Positions 26,813-36,253 of a DNA stretch of 64,000 nucleotides are shown here, one piece after another. A program made the position numbers and the translations under genes. The DNA comes from Aquibium microcysteis. Lineage in GTDB: Bacteria; Pseudomonadota; Alphaproteobacteria; Rhizobiales; Rhizobiaceae. The notes below the pieces were generated by a model. The model had not been told where the DNA came from. It saw only the letters and a program-made list of their open reading frames with translations, and made no database searches. Numbering within the stretch: position 1 is the first letter of the stretch; each line of letters begins with the position of its first letter. Location: contig NZ_CP061080.1 in the NCBI RefSeq assembly GCF_014495845.1, positions 609,001 through 673,000 of the forward strand, in the 5' to 3' direction.

Positions 26813-27015
26813 TCAGTGCTCCTTGGGCCCCGCCTGTTTCGGGATGCTGTTGAGCGTTCCCGGCGAACCTCGTCAGACGCCTTGCCGGCCACTGTGACGC
26901 GGCCGGCCCTCCTGTCATGCTTATACTGGCGATGACTGCCGCGCGTCGCAACGTGTCGCCACCCATCGGCTTCGATCAGCCGAACGATGTCGCGGACGGT
27001 GTAGCGCGGCGGCAC
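26813..27015 (-). pseudogene. hicA: hicA toxin gene with a 1-base deletion
   Basis: The first 50 codons encode a HicA-like domain (IVRLIEADGWRHVATRGSHR; the catalytic-type His in GSH is present, then KHDRRAGRVTVAGKASDEV). After that the frame departs from the family. Adding one base near 26861-26868 restores PPGTLNSIPKQAG and a stop at 26813-26815, just before hicB. As read, the hicA frame instead runs without a stop into hicB, predicting a 136-residue fusion. A sequencing error in this G/C run cannot be excluded. Confidence 0.7.
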
Positions 27016-27021
27016 TCCCCC

Positions 27022-30000
27022 TCAGCTGCACCCGCTCGTCGCACCGCACGTGTCGCACTTTTCGCACGTCCCGTTCCGCACCATCGTGAAGTTCTGGCAC
27101 TCCGAGCACATGTTGCCGGTGTAGCCTTGCATGACGGCGCGGGCGCGGCGTTCGTTGGCCAGCGCCTTGGCGTCGGCGGCTTCCCTGGCGGCCGTGTCGG
27201 TGAAGAGGCTCTCGCCGATCTCGGTCGCCGCATTGGCGGCTTCCTCGAAGGCGGCGGCTTCTTCCAGTTCGCGGGCGCGCTCCTCGTAGTCGCGGCGGAA
27301 GGCGGTGGCTTCCTCGCGCAGTTCGGAGGTGGCGGGCTTCAGCGCGGTCACGGTGGCCGCCGTCGAGATCGCCCGCACGTTGGAGCCGAAGGCGGTCGGT
27401 GCGGCGCGCGAGGGCTGGCCGCGGTCCAAGCCCGCCTGGCCCTTCGGGTCGCCGCCGCCCGCCACCACCTTTAGCGGCGAGGCGCCCCGCGTCAGGCCCT
27501 TGGAGAAGGGGCTCGACTTGCCTTCCGAGATGCCCTTGCCGAGCGCGGTGTTGGAGAAGTCCGACATGTCGACATGGGCGAGGTCGTGGCGCGACAGATA
27601 GGAGACGGCGAGCTCGCGGAACACGTAGTCGAGGATCGACGTGGCGTTCTTGATGGCGTCGTTGCCGATGACCATGCCGGCCGGCTCGAACTTGGTGAAG
27701 GTGAAGGCCTCGACATATTCCTCGAGCGGCACGCCGTACTGCAGGCCGAGCGAAATCGCGATGGCGAAATTGTTCATCATCGCGCGGAAGGCGGCGCCCT
27801 CCTTGTGCATGTCGATGAAGATCTCGCCGAGCCGCCCGTCGTCGAACTCGCCGGTGCGCAGATAGACCTTGTGGCCGCCGACGACCGCCTTCTGGGTGTA
27901 GCCCTTGCGGCGGTTCGGCAGCTTCTCGCGCTCGCGCACCACGCGCTCGACGATGCGCTCCACGATCTTCTCGGTGACGGCGACAGCGCGGGCCGCCGCG
28001 GGGGCGGCCGCCAGCTCTTCCACCGCCTCGTCCTCGTCGTCCTCGTCGGCAATCAGCGAGGCGTTCAGCGGCTGCGACAGCTTGGAGCCGTCGCGGTAGA
28101 GCGCGTTGGCCTTCAGCGCCAGCTTCCAGGACAGCATGTAGGCCGACTTGCAGTCCTCGACGGTCGCCTCGTTGGGCATGTTGATCGTCTTGGAAATGGC
28201 GCCCGAGATGAAGGGCTGGGCGGCCGCCATCATGCGGATGTGGCTGTCGACCGACAGATAGCGCTTGCCGATCTTGCCGCAGGGATTGGCGCAGTCGAAC
28301 ACGGCCAGATGCTCGGCCTTGAGGAAGGGCGCGCCTTCCAGCGTCATGGCGCCGCAGATGTGGACGTTGGCCGCCTCGATTTCCTTCTTCGAGAAGCCGA
28401 GCGCCGGCAGGATCTCGAACGACATGTCGTTGAGCTGCTCGTCGGTGAAGCCCATCGTCTGCTTCAGCCAGTCGGCGCCGAGCGTCCACTGGTTGAAGAC
28501 GAACTTGATGTCGAAGGCGCTCTTCAGGGCCGCGTTGACGGCGGCGATCTTCTCGTCGGTGAAGCCCTTGGCCCGGAGCGTCGACGGGTTGACGCCCGGC
28601 GCCTGGTTCAGGTTGCCGTGGCCGACGGCATAGGCCTCGATCTCGGCGATCTGGCTCTCGGAATAGCCGAGCGTGCGCAAGGCCTCCGGAACGGCGCGGT
28701 TGATGATCTTAAAATAGCCGCCGCCGGCGAGCTTCTTGAACTTCACCAGCGCGAAGTCGGGCTCGATGCCGGTGGTGTCGCAGTCCATCACGAGGCCGAT
28801 CGTGCCGGTGGGCGCGATGACGGTGGCCTGCGCGTTGCGGTAGCCGTGCTCCTCGCCGAGCTCGATGGCACGGTCCCAGGCGGCGCGGGCGCGCGTCACG
28901 AGATCCTTCTGCGGCACGTGCTCGGCCACCAGCGGCACCGGGCTGACGGCCAGCTGCTCGTAGCCGTCCTTCTCGCCATAGGCGGCGCGGCGATGGTTGC
29001 GCATGACCCGCAGCATGTTGGCCGCGTTGCGGTCGTAGTCGCGGAAGGCGCCGAGCTGGCCGGCCATCTCGGCCGAGGTGGCGTAGGCCACGCCCGTCAT
29101 CAGCGCGGTCAGCGCCGCGCAGATGCCGCGGCCCTCGTCGGAATCATAGGGGATGCCGGAGGTCATCAGGAGGCCGCCGATGTTGGCGTAGCCGAGGCCG
29201 AGCGTGCGGTACTCGTAGGACAGCCGCGCGATCTCCTTGGACGGGAACTGCGCCATCATGACCGAGATCTCGAGCACGACGGTCCACAGCCGCACGGTGT
29301 GCTCGTAGGCCGCGACGTCGATGCTGCCGTCGCGGTTGCGATAGGTGAGCAGGTTGATCGAGGCGAGGTTGCAGGCCGTGTCGTCGAGGAACATGTATTC
29401 CGAGCACGGGTTCGACGCCCGGATCGGGCCGGCGGCCGCGCAGGTGTGCCAGTCGTTCATGGTGGTGTTGAAGTGCAGGCCGGGATCGGCCGACGCCCAG
29501 GCGGCGTAGCCGATCTTCTCCCAGAGATCCCGCGCCTTCAGCGTCTTCATCACCTTGCCGTCCTTGCGGGCGGTCAGGTTCCAGCTGCCGTCGGCCTCGA
29601 CGGCCCGCAGGAAGTCGTCCTTGAGCGAGACGGAATTGTTGGAGTTCTGGCCGGAGACCGTGAGATAGGCCTCCGAATCCCAGTCGGTGTCGTAGGTCTT
29701 GAACTCGATGGCGGTGTAGCCCTGGCGGGCGAACTGGATGACGCGCTGGATGTAGTTTTCCGGCACGGAATTCTTCTTGGCGGCCTTGATCTCGCGCTTC
29801 AGCGCCGGGTTCTTCGCCGGGTCGAAGCAGTCTTCATTGTCTGCCTCGCAGTTGACGCAGGCCTTCATGACGGCCGCCATGTGCTGCTTGACGATCCTGG
29901 AGCCGGTGACGAGCGAGGCGACCTTCTGCTCCTCCTTCACCTTCCAGTCGATGTATTCCTCGATGTCGGGATGGTCGATGTCGACGACGACCATCTTGGC

Positions 30001-30834
30001 GGCGCGCCGCGTCGTGCCGCCCGACTTGATGGCGCCCGCCGCGCGGTCGCCGATCTTGAGGAAGGACATCAGGCCCGACGACTTGCCGCCGCCCGACAGC
30101 TTTTCGCCCTCGCCGCGCAGGAAGGAGAAGTTGGAGCCGGTGCCGGAGCCGTACTTGAACAGGCGCGCCTCGCGCACCCACAGGTCCATGATGCCGCCCT
30201 CGTTGACGAGGTCGTCCTGGACGCCCTGGATGAAGCAGGCATGCGGCTGCGGATGCTCGTAGGCCGACTTCGACTTGGTCATCTTGCCGGTGAAGGGATC
30301 CACGTAATAGTGGCCCTGGCCAGGCCCGTCGATGCCGTAGGCCCAGTGCAGGCCGGTGTTGAACCACTGCGGCGAGTTCGGCGCGACGCGCTGTGTGGCC
30401 AGCATGTAGGCGAGCTCGTCGCGGAAGGCGCGCGCGTCCTCCTCGCCGTCGAAATAGCCGCCCTTCCAGCCCCAGTAGGCCCAGGTGCCGGCCAGCCGGT
30501 CGAAGACCTGGCGCGCATCGGTCTCCGAACCGTAGCGCTCGCTCTCGGGCAGCGCCGCCAGCGCCGCCTCGTCGGGCACGGAGCGCCACAGGAAGGAGGG
30601 GACGTCGTTCTCCTCGATCTTCTTCAGCCGCGCGGGCACGCCGGCCTTGCGGAAATATTTCTGCGCCAGAACGTCGGTGGCCACCTGGGAGAACTGCGCC
30701 GGAACGTCGATGTCGGCCAGACGGAAGACCACGGACCCGTCCGGATTCCTGATCTCGCTCAGGGCCTTGCGGAATTCGATCTCCGCATAGGGGCTGGCAT
30801 TCTCGCTCTTGGTGAACCGACGTTCGATCCGCAT
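27022..30834 (-). CDS. nrdJ: Adenosylcobalamin-dependent ribonucleotide reductase (class II)
   Basis: The roughly 1270-residue enzyme makes deoxyribonucleotides using B12 as radical source. Motifs include [14 protein letters not shown] near residue 130, [20 protein letters not shown] near 475, [20 protein letters not shown] near 675, and a C-terminal CSECQNF...CEKCDTCG cysteine cluster. ATG 30834 has AAGGGA 6 bases upstream; the in-frame ATG 30852 would add six residues but has no ribosome site and abuts an NrdR-like core. NrdR boxes upstream indicate dNTP-linked repression. It is followed 7 bases later by hicA. Confidence 0.95.
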   Translation of the reverse strand: MRIERRFTKSENASPYAEIEFRKALSEIRNPDGSVVFRLADIDVPAQFSQVATDVLAQKYFRKAGVPARLKKIEENDVPSFLWRSVPDEAALAALPESERYGSETDARQVFDRLAGTWAYWGWKGGYFDGEEDARAFRDELAYMLATQRVAPNSPQWFNTGLHWAYGIDGPGQGHYYVDPFTGKMTKSKSAYEHPQPHACFIQGVQDDLVNEGGIMDLWVREARLFKYGSGTGSNFSFLRGEGEKLSGGGKSSGLMSFLKIGDRAAGAIKSGGTTRRAAKMVVVDIDHPDIEEYIDWKVKEEQKVASLVTGSRIVKQHMAAVMKACVNCEADNEDCFDPAKNPALKREIKAAKKNSVPENYIQRVIQFARQGYTAIEFKTYDTDWDSEAYLTVSGQNSNNSVSLKDDFLRAVEADGSWNLTARKDGKVMKTLKARDLWEKIGYAAWASADPGLHFNTTMNDWHTCAAAGPIRASNPCSEYMFLDDTACNLASINLLTYRNRDGSIDVAAYEHTVRLWTVVLEISVMMAQFPSKEIARLSYEYRTLGLGYANIGGLLMTSGIPYDSDEGRGICAALTALMTGVAYATSAEMAGQLGAFRDYDRNAANMLRVMRNHRRAAYGEKDGYEQLAVSPVPLVAEHVPQKDLVTRARAAWDRAIELGEEHGYRNAQATVIAPTGTIGLVMDCDTTGIEPDFALVKFKKLAGGGYFKIINRAVPEALRTLGYSESQIAEIEAYAVGHGNLNQAPGVNPSTLRAKGFTDEKIAAVNAALKSAFDIKFVFNQWTLGADWLKQTMGFTDEQLNDMSFEILPALGFSKKEIEAANVHICGAMTLEGAPFLKAEHLAVFDCANPCGKIGKRYLSVDSHIRMMAAAQPFISGAISKTINMPNEATVEDCKSAYMLSWKLALKANALYRDGSKLSQPLNASLIADEDDEDEAVEELAAAPAAARAVAVTEKIVERIVERVVREREKLPNRRKGYTQKAVVGGHKVYLRTGEFDDGRLGEIFIDMHKEGAAFRAMMNNFAIAISLGLQYGVPLEEYVEAFTFTKFEPAGMVIGNDAIKNATSILDYVFRELAVSYLSRHDLAHVDMSDFSNTALGKGISEGKSSPFSKGLTRGASPLKVVAGGGDPKGQAGLDRGQPSRAAPTAFGSNVRAISTAATVTALKPATSELREEATAFRRDYEERARELEEAAAFEEAANAATEIGESLFTDTAAREAADAKALANERRARAVMQGYTGNMCSECQNFTMVRNGTCEKCDTCGATSGCS

Positions 30835-30849
30835 GCTGTGTCCCTTCGA

Positions 30850-30865
30850 CATCTATATATAGCGT
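30850..30865 (-). promoter_or_regulatory. NrdR-like box at the nrdJ start
   Basis: CTATATATAG (30853-30862) matches the core of the NrdR consensus ACACTATATATAGTGT; 12 of 16 positions agree over 30850-30865. It lies between the two possible nrdJ start codons and the leader. It may be a promoter-proximal NrdR site or simply an AT-rich -10 region. Confidence 0.4.
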
Positions 30866-30979
30866 CTTTCGTCCAGGCTTCCCATAGCCCGGCAAAGACG
30901 CGTGGTCCGCCATCCGGCAATCCCGATCGGGACCGCCGGCTCTCCTTCCGCACGCTGTCGCCTGAACGCCACGACCGGC

Positions 30980-31036
30980 GCCTCCTTCAGGCGCCGTCCG
31001 GCTTCGGACGAACCCTTGCGGGTTCCGCTCTCACTT
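30980..31036 (-). ncRNA. Three adjacent hairpins in the nrdJ leader
   Basis: Read on the minus strand, AACCC-GCAA-GGGTT, GTCCG-AAGC-CGGAC and GGCGCC-TGAAGGA-GGCGCC follow each other with almost no spacers. If transcription starts near the NrdR boxes at 31067-31113, they lie in a leader of about 200 bases. The canonical B12 box and GCCACTG element of cobalamin riboswitches are not seen, so this is only a candidate structured leader. Confidence 0.35.
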
Positions 31037-31066
31037 GGTCGACACGACTCGGTGGGGTGATGTCAT

Positions 31067-31113
31067 CGACCGTATCTAGCGTCAGGGTGCGGCGCAAACA
31101 CTAAATATAGTGT
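31067..31113 (-). promoter_or_regulatory. NrdR box pair upstream of nrdJ
   Basis: ACACTAAATATAGTGT (31098-31113) differs from the NrdR consensus at one position. A weaker match at 31067-31082 (10 of 16) starts exactly 31 bases away, the three-helical-turn spacing typical of NrdR box pairs. NrdR is an ATP/dATP-sensing repressor of ribonucleotide reductase genes; its gene is not in this window. Confidence 0.75.
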
Positions 31114-31343
31114 TAACAGAAGATTTAGCCGACCCTGCAAATTCTCCGCACGTCTCCTCGCAAGCCGATCACGCCACTCGCCCCCGCGGTCCTCGAAAAC
31201 CGCGGGCGCACCCCAGAAACGCAGGATTATCTGGAAAATCAGACCGATCGAAACGCGCCGGCCGTACCCTCAACACGGGTACGCGGACCATAAAATGCGA
31301 CTCGTACCGGAGCGTCAAGGCCTCGTTTCGTGACGGAGCGATG

Positions 31344-31359
31344 ACGCTAGATATTGTGT
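31344..31359. promoter_or_regulatory. Additional NrdR-like box
   Basis: ACGCTAGATATTGTGT matches 13 of 16 consensus positions. It lies 246 bases upstream of the strong box, near the 3' end of the crotonase gene at 31456. It could be a distal site for nrdJ control. The rest of 30866-31455 shows no credible gene. Confidence 0.4.
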
Positions 31360-31455
31360 GCAAGCATGTGGATAGCGGGGACGGAACCACGCGTCGGCGA
31401 TGGCTCGGCGCGCCGCGCCGCAGGCGGCTGCGGCCTGGCGCGTCAAGCCGGCTTT

Positions 31456-32256
31456 TCAGGCCCCGCGGAAGCGCGGCGCGCGCCGCCCGGCGAAGGCTGC
31501 ACGGCCTTCGGCGTAGTCGCCGCTGTCGAAGGTGGCGTCGCCGAGCCCGCGTGCACGCTCCGCATCCGCGGGATCGCGGCTTTCGACGGCGGCGATCGAG
31601 GCCTTCGAGGCGCGGACCGAGAGCGGTGCGTTCGCGGCGATCGCGCCGGCGATTTCCGCGACGCGGGCGTCGAGGGCAGGGCGGTCGGCGACGGTTTCCA
31701 GCAGGATGCCGCCCTCGCTGGCCTCGTCGGCCGTGAGGCGGGCGGCCGTGAAGGCGAGATACATCGCCGTCTGCGCGCCGCAGGCGCGGACGATGTCCTG
31801 CATGGCGTCCTGCGGATAGGCGAGGCCGAGGCGGGCGGCCGGAACGGAAAAGCGCGCGTCGCGCGTGGCGAGCCTGAGGTCGCAGGCCGCCGCGATGCCG
31901 AAGCCGCCGCCGAAGCAGATGCCCGCGATGGCCGCGATCGTCGGCACGCCGGCCTCGCGAATGGCCCGGAACGCAGCCGAATTCGCTGCCTCGTAGGCCC
32001 GTGCGGTCTCGGCCGCGCCGCGAAGGTCGCCGAACTCGCCAATGTCGGCGCCGGCGCAGAAGTCGGCCCCTGCACCGGACAGCACGATGACGCGCGTTGC
32101 CGGATCGGCCGCCTCGCGCGAAAAGACGGCTGCCAGGGTCTGCCACATCGACAGGGAGAGGGCGTTCTTCTTGTCGGCGCGGTCGATGGTGACGCCGACG
32201 ATGCCGTCATCGGATCTGGCGACGCGGATGCGCGGATCGGGTTCGACTTGAATCAC
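31456..32256 (-). CDS. Enoyl-CoA hydratase/isomerase family protein
   Basis: The 266-residue crotonase starts at GTG 32256. Motifs: DFCAGADIGEFG near residue 68 and GICFGGGFGIAAACDLRLA near 115. Both hydratase glutamates are replaced (GGFGIA for GGCELA; VPAARLGLAYPQD for the PE motif), so it is not a standard hydratase. The VPAARLGL variant occurs in poorly characterised crotonases. It is divergent from cysE, and no pathway partner is adjacent. Confidence 0.85.
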   Translation of the reverse strand: MIQVEPDPRIRVARSDDGIVGVTIDRADKKNALSLSMWQTLAAVFSREAADPATRVIVLSGAGADFCAGADIGEFGDLRGAAETARAYEAANSAAFRAIREAGVPTIAAIAGICFGGGFGIAAACDLRLATRDARFSVPAARLGLAYPQDAMQDIVRACGAQTAMYLAFTAARLTADEASEGGILLETVADRPALDARVAEIAGAIAANAPLSVRASKASIAAVESRDPADAERARGLGDATFDSGDYAEGRAAFAGRRAPRFRGA

Positions 32257-32389
32257 GCCGGTTTCAATCCAATTGAAGAGTGTGTTGAGGAATTCGCGGT
32301 TCTATCGGACGCGGTTCTGGCCTATGTTGAGCGACCCGGCAAGGGCGCGAGACCAGAGAGCGCCCGGGGCGCGTCAAGGGAGCGACAGC

Positions 32390-33211
32390 ATGAGCACACG
32401 CAGCAACGCGCGGTCGAGCGAGATCCGCCCCGTCGATCCGATCTGGCTGACCGTCCGCCAGGAGGCGGAGGAAGCGGTGGCCCGCGATCCGCTGATGGCG
32501 GCCTTCATCTACTCGACGATCCTCAACCAGGAGACGCTGGAGGAGGCCGTCATCCATCGCGTCTCCGAACGGCTCGGCCACAGCGACATCACCGCCGACC
32601 TGATCGCCCAGACCTTCAAGACGATGGTGAAGGCAGACCCGTCGTTCAGCGCGACGGTTCGGGTCGACATCCAGGCCTATTTCGACCGCGACCCGGCCTG
32701 CGACCGCTTCATCATGCCGGTGCTCTACTTCAAGGGCTTCCACGCCATCCAGACGCATCGCCTTGCCCACTGGTTGTGGAGCGAGGGACGGCGCGACTTC
32801 GCTCTCTGGTTGCAGAGTCGATCCTCTGCGGTGTTCCAGACCGACATCAATCCGGCATCGCGCATCGGCAAGGGCATCTTCCTCGACCATGCGACGGGTC
32901 TCGTCGTCGGCGCCACGGCCGTCATCGGCGACAACGTCTCCATACTGCAGGGCGTCACGCTCGGCGGGACGGGAAAGGAGACCGGTGACCGCCACCCCAA
33001 GATCCGCGACGGCGTGCTGATCGGGGCCGGCGCCAAGATTCTCGGCAACATCGAGATCGGCCATTGCAGCAAGATCGCAGCCGGCTCGGTGGTGCTGGCG
33101 GCGGTGCCGCACAACAAGACGGTGGCGGGCGTGCCGGCGCGGATCGTCGGCGAGGCCGGCTGCGCCGAGCCGTCGCGCGCCATGGACCAGCTGATCGGCA
33201 GCAGCGACTGA
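32390..33211 (+). CDS. cysE: Serine O-acetyltransferase
   Basis: The 273-residue enzyme makes O-acetylserine for cysteine synthesis. It has the N-terminal helical SATase domain (WLTVRQEAEEAVARDPLMA) and a left-handed beta-helix with SSAVFQTDINPASRIGKGI, FLDHATGLVVGATAVIGDNV and TLGGTGKETGDRHPKI, including the catalytic His/Asp. The ATG at 32390 has AAGGGAGC upstream; a longer N-terminal form lacks support. The typical C-terminal tail for CysK binding is short and ends QLIGSSD. Confidence 0.95.
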   Translation: MSTRSNARSSEIRPVDPIWLTVRQEAEEAVARDPLMAAFIYSTILNQETLEEAVIHRVSERLGHSDITADLIAQTFKTMVKADPSFSATVRVDIQAYFDRDPACDRFIMPVLYFKGFHAIQTHRLAHWLWSEGRRDFALWLQSRSSAVFQTDINPASRIGKGIFLDHATGLVVGATAVIGDNVSILQGVTLGGTGKETGDRHPKIRDGVLIGAGAKILGNIEIGHCSKIAAGSVVLAAVPHNKTVAGVPARIVGEAGCAEPSRAMDQLIGSSD

Positions 33212-33361
33212 CGCGGCCGTCGCGCCCGGGGATGCCGGAACGGAGCGACTGCCTGCGGGGTTTACAGGCCGGCGGCGGGCATGCCAGAAGCCTGCGCACA
33301 TGGGCACGCAGGGCGCGTGCCCGGGCAGGCGCATCACGCACACCGACCGGGAGAAGTCGAT

Positions 33362-33568
33362 TTGAAAGCCGATGAAATCAGGAAGCTGGACGCCTACTTC
33401 AAGCGCGTCTTCCAGAATCCCGCGCTCACCGTGAAGGCGCGTCCGCGCAAGAACGATTCGTGCGAGCTCTACATCGGCGATGAGTTCCTCGGCATCATCT
33501 TCAAGGACGACGAGGACGGCGAACTGTCCTACAACTTCTCGATGGCGATCCTCGACGTCGATCTCTGA
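33362..33568 (+). CDS. DUF3126 family protein
   Basis: The 68-residue protein starts at TTG: (M)KADEIRKLDAYFKRVFQN, then LTVKARPRKNDSCELYIGDE and a beta-rich, acidic end. This matches DUF3126, a small family conserved next to cysE in Rhizobiales. CGGGAGAAG precedes the TTG; no ATG in frame fits. The function is unknown; linkage to cysE suggests a sulfur-metabolism or housekeeping role. Confidence 0.85.
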   Translation: MKADEIRKLDAYFKRVFQNPALTVKARPRKNDSCELYIGDEFLGIIFKDDEDGELSYNFSMAILDVDL

Positions 33569-33586
33569 CGGCCGGCGCCGGCGGGG

Positions 33587-34321
33587 TCAGCCCCCGGCCG
33601 GCGTCTTCAGCGCCTTGCGCGCATAGGCGAGCATGGATTCGTCCAGCCGCTTCCATTCCCCCAGAAGACGCGACGGAAAGCGGTAGACGAGCACGAGCCT
33701 GTCGCCGACGGCGACGTCGCGCTCGCAGTCGGCGAGCGATTCGGCTGCGACCGCACCCGTCAGGCAGCGCGCCACGAAGCGGCCACCCGCTTGTGCGGGG
33801 CCGACCGCGAGGCTCTCGTCCAGATAGCCCGACTGCGGCTTGAAACCGTACAACGTCACGCCGGCCGGACCCGGCGTGCCTTCAGACTCGATCAGCGAGG
33901 CGTAGATCGGATCGAAGCGGCCGCTCATGTCGCGCGACATGATCTGCTGCTCGAAGGAGACGAACAGGATGTTGCGCGATCCGCCGGCATGGTTGAAGTC
34001 GTCGCGCGCGGCGGCGCTGTAGCCGTCGAGGTCCGGCCACCGCAGATAGAGACGCAGCGACGAGGCGACGCCGTCGCGGCGGTCGTCCTCGAACCGGATG
34101 GCGTTGGCCGGCACGACGAGAACGTTGTTGCCGATGACGATCTCATGCGGCGTCGCGTCTTCGGTGTGACCGGCGAGGGCGATCGAACGGCCGAGCCACT
34201 TGCCGCCGACGCTGATCAGGGCCGAAGCCAGCGCCAGGAGCGCGAAGGCGACGAAGACCTTCACCATCAGCCGGTCGTCGATCCACCGCGTCCCCGCGCC
34301 TCGTCCCGCCGTTGCCTGCAT
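33587..34321 (-). CDS. Hypothetical membrane-anchored protein
   Basis: The 244-residue protein has one N-terminal transmembrane segment (VFVAFALLALASALISVGG, residues 21-40) and a periplasmic-type domain with IVIGNNVLVVPANAIRFED near 85 and two cysteines near 190-200 that could pair. I do not recognise the family. It converges on the DUF3126 gene and is divergent from a small membrane protein gene. Confidence 0.75.
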   Translation of the reverse strand: MQATAGRGAGTRWIDDRLMVKVFVAFALLALASALISVGGKWLGRSIALAGHTEDATPHEIVIGNNVLVVPANAIRFEDDRRDGVASSLRLYLRWPDLDGYSAAARDDFNHAGGSRNILFVSFEQQIMSRDMSGRFDPIYASLIESEGTPGPAGVTLYGFKPQSGYLDESLAVGPAQAGGRFVARCLTGAVAAESLADCERDVAVGDRLVLVYRFPSRLLGEWKRLDESMLAYARKALKTPAGG

Positions 34322-34434
34322 CGTCCCGCCAGAACTCCCTGGGCCGTCACCGTCCCGTCATGGCACGGGAAAACCGGCATGTTTTTTGCGCCGACCGGTG
34401 ACGACCTTCGTCTGCCATGGTAAACGGGCGGTAA

Positions 34435-34764
34435 ATGATGACCGGTGTGTGGATCGTATCTTTCGTGTTCTTGAGCGGGCTCGTCGCCGGCGGCATCCTC
34501 GGCGTGCTGCTGGAGATGTGGAGCGGGCGCCGCCTCGCCTTCGCCGAGCCCTTCGTGACGATGCGCCGGCCGCTCCGCTCGCTGCTCATGACGGCCTTCA
34601 CCGGCCCCTTCATGCTCTTCAACGAGGCCCTCGAGGCCTTTCGGGCGCGACGCGTCGGCTGGACCACCGTCGGAAGCAGCGCCGCGCTGTCGATGACCTG
34701 GGCCTTTCTGACGGGCATCGTGGTCGTCGATCTGGCCTTCTTCATCGGCGGCCTGTTTTCCTGA
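34435..34764 (+). CDS. Small hypothetical inner-membrane protein
   Basis: The 109-residue protein (or 108 from the second ATG at 34438) has two or three hydrophobic helices: WIVSFVFLSGLVAGGILGVL at the N-terminus and AFLTGIVVVDLAFFIGGLF at the C-terminus, with an amphipathic middle. The family is not recognised. It lies 28 bases before the carbonic-anhydrase-like gene and may be co-transcribed. Confidence 0.7.
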   Translation: MMTGVWIVSFVFLSGLVAGGILGVLLEMWSGRRLAFAEPFVTMRRPLRSLLMTAFTGPFMLFNEALEAFRARRVGWTTVGSSAALSMTWAFLTGIVVVDLAFFIGGLFS

Positions 34765-34792
34765 TCCGGCGAAGAGGCGAGGAGACCCCAGC

Positions 34793-35320
34793 ATGCCCAT
34801 CTACGCGCTCAACGGCGTGGCGCCGCAGTTCGACGATCCCGCGACGAACTGGATCGCGCCGGACGCGACGCTGATCGGCCGGCTGCGGATCGGCCGCGAC
34901 GTCGGCATCTGGTTCGGCGCGGTGCTGCGCGGCGACAACGAGCCGATCGAGATCGGCGAGGGATCGAACGTGCAGGAGCACACCGTCATGCACACCGACG
35001 TCGGCTTCCCGCTGACGATCGGCAAAGGATGCACGATCGGCCACCGCGCCATGCTGCACGGCTGCACCATCGGCGACAACAGCCTGATCGGGATGGGCGC
35101 GATCGTGCTCAACGGCGCCCGGATCCGCGAGAATTCGCTCGTAGGCGCCGGCGCGCTGGTGACCGAGGGCAAGGAATTTCCGCCGAATTCGCTGATCGTC
35201 GGCTCGCCGGCCAAGGCCATCCGCCAGCTCGACGACAAGGCGATCGAACTCCTGCGCTGGTCGGCCGGGCACTATGTCGAGAACGGTCGCCGCTTCGCGA
35301 AGGGGCTGACGCCCGCCTGA
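34793..35320 (+). CDS. Gamma-carbonic anhydrase family protein (YrdA/PaaY-like)
   Basis: The 175-residue left-handed beta-helix protein has hexapeptide repeats throughout. Metal-binding histidines are in NVQEHTVMHTD (near residue 60) and GHRAMLHGC (near 84). Many members hydrate CO2 or act as thioesterases; the three-His site is intact. GAGGAGA precedes the ATG. Confidence 0.9.
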   Translation: MPIYALNGVAPQFDDPATNWIAPDATLIGRLRIGRDVGIWFGAVLRGDNEPIEIGEGSNVQEHTVMHTDVGFPLTIGKGCTIGHRAMLHGCTIGDNSLIGMGAIVLNGARIRENSLVGAGALVTEGKEFPPNSLIVGSPAKAIRQLDDKAIELLRWSAGHYVENGRRFAKGLTPA

Positions 35321-35353
35321 ACCCGCCGGTCCCGGATCGGGACGGGCTCCCCC

Positions 35354-35393
35354 GAAAAAAGGAGGAGCCGGCCCGGGGACAGGGGCCGGCTCC
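35354..35393 (-). terminator. Rho-independent terminator of the BTLCP gene
   Basis: On the minus strand, perfect 11-bp arms (35393-35383 with 35374-35364) and an 8-base loop are followed by TCC and six T residues. It lies about 60 bases beyond the stop of the minus-strand protease gene, the only gene it can serve. Confidence 0.8.
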
Positions 35394-35451
35394 GTGTGCC
35401 CGGTCGTTGGGGACGGGGGGTGGGGACTCGACCGGGAACCTCTAGAAAACT

Positions 35452-36057
35452 CTATCTGACGCTGCCGACGGCGACGTTGCGGTCGTCGCCGATCGAGACC
35501 CAGATGCTCGCGTCGCGGTTCGACTGCCGCTTGAGGTAGCGATACTCGGTATCCGTCCAGGCCAGCACGCGGGGCTCGAGATTATCGAGGATGAAGTCGC
35601 CGAGGCTCGTCTCGACGGTGAGGACGGCGTGGCCGTCCCCGTTCGTCTGACGGACCACCGTGATCAGCAGGTTGGACGCGGGGACGCCGATCTCCATGAG
35701 CCGGCGGCGTTTCTCGAGGACATAGTCCTCGCAGTCGCCGACGTCGGTCGGATAGGACCAGTACTCCTCGCGGCCCCACATCTCGTAGTCGGTCCGCGGC
35801 GCGACCGACGTGTTGACGTCATGGTTGACCGCCACGATCCGGTCCCAGAGCTTTCGCGTCAGCTCGACGGGCCGGCTGCTGCGTGCGCGGTCGGCGCATT
35901 CCGCCGGCAGGCGCTTGCAGAATTCGTAGTGGCCGACCGGCTGCGTCGTCCGTCCGCCCGTCGGCATCCCCATACCGGACGCATGGCCGGTGATCGGCAG
36001 GATGGCGAGCAGCAAGCCCGCCGACATCAACGCGACCACCCTGTCCCGAAACCCCAT
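35452..36057 (-). CDS. Transglutaminase-like cysteine peptidase (BTLCP family)
   Basis: The 201-residue exported protein has signal peptide MGFRDRVVALMSAGLLLAIL. The catalytic triad is visible: Cys in DVGDCEDYVLEKRR near residue 108, His in GDGHAVLTVE near 145 and Asp in FILDNLEP near 160. In LapG-type relatives this fold releases surface adhesins after c-di-GMP changes; the PilZ gene immediately upstream makes such signalling worth considering. The adhesin substrate is not in the window. Confidence 0.88.
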   Translation of the reverse strand: MGFRDRVVALMSAGLLLAILPITGHASGMGMPTGGRTTQPVGHYEFCKRLPAECADRARSSRPVELTRKLWDRIVAVNHDVNTSVAPRTDYEMWGREEYWSYPTDVGDCEDYVLEKRRRLMEIGVPASNLLITVVRQTNGDGHAVLTVETSLGDFILDNLEPRVLAWTDTEYRYLKRQSNRDASIWVSIGDDRNVAVGSVR

Positions 36058-36168
36058 CTCCGTGTCTCCCCGTTTGGAAGCACAATGACAGGTACGGATT
36101 TACTTCAGGCAAAATTGCTGCTGGAGATTTAAGTAAAACGCGTGATCGATCAAATTCAAACAAGAATA

Positions 36169-36185
36169 AAATGCAAGATGCATTT
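36169..36185. promoter_or_regulatory. Candidate operator AAATGCA-AGA-TGCATTT
   Basis: A 7-bp dyad in the AT-rich stretch 36085-36190, upstream of the BTLCP start on the minus strand. The low GC content marks the promoter region. No regulator is assigned. Confidence 0.35.
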
Positions 36186-36253
36186 AGCTAAATATCGAAT
36201 CGAAGGCGACCCACCGGTTGCCCTTCGCCGCGACCGGCCGGACGCAGCGCGAA

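Noticed and set aside
30866..31066. Cobalamin riboswitch upstream of nrdJ
   Set aside because: A B12-dependent enzyme made this worth checking, but the B12 box and GCCACTG landmarks are absent, and such riboswitches usually control B12-independent isozymes or uptake genes.
27574..31104. A 1176-residue open frame antisense to nrdJ
   Set aside because: It is the complement of a highly conserved gene in GC-rich DNA; the product has low-complexity Asp/Gly/Val/Leu composition and no domain.
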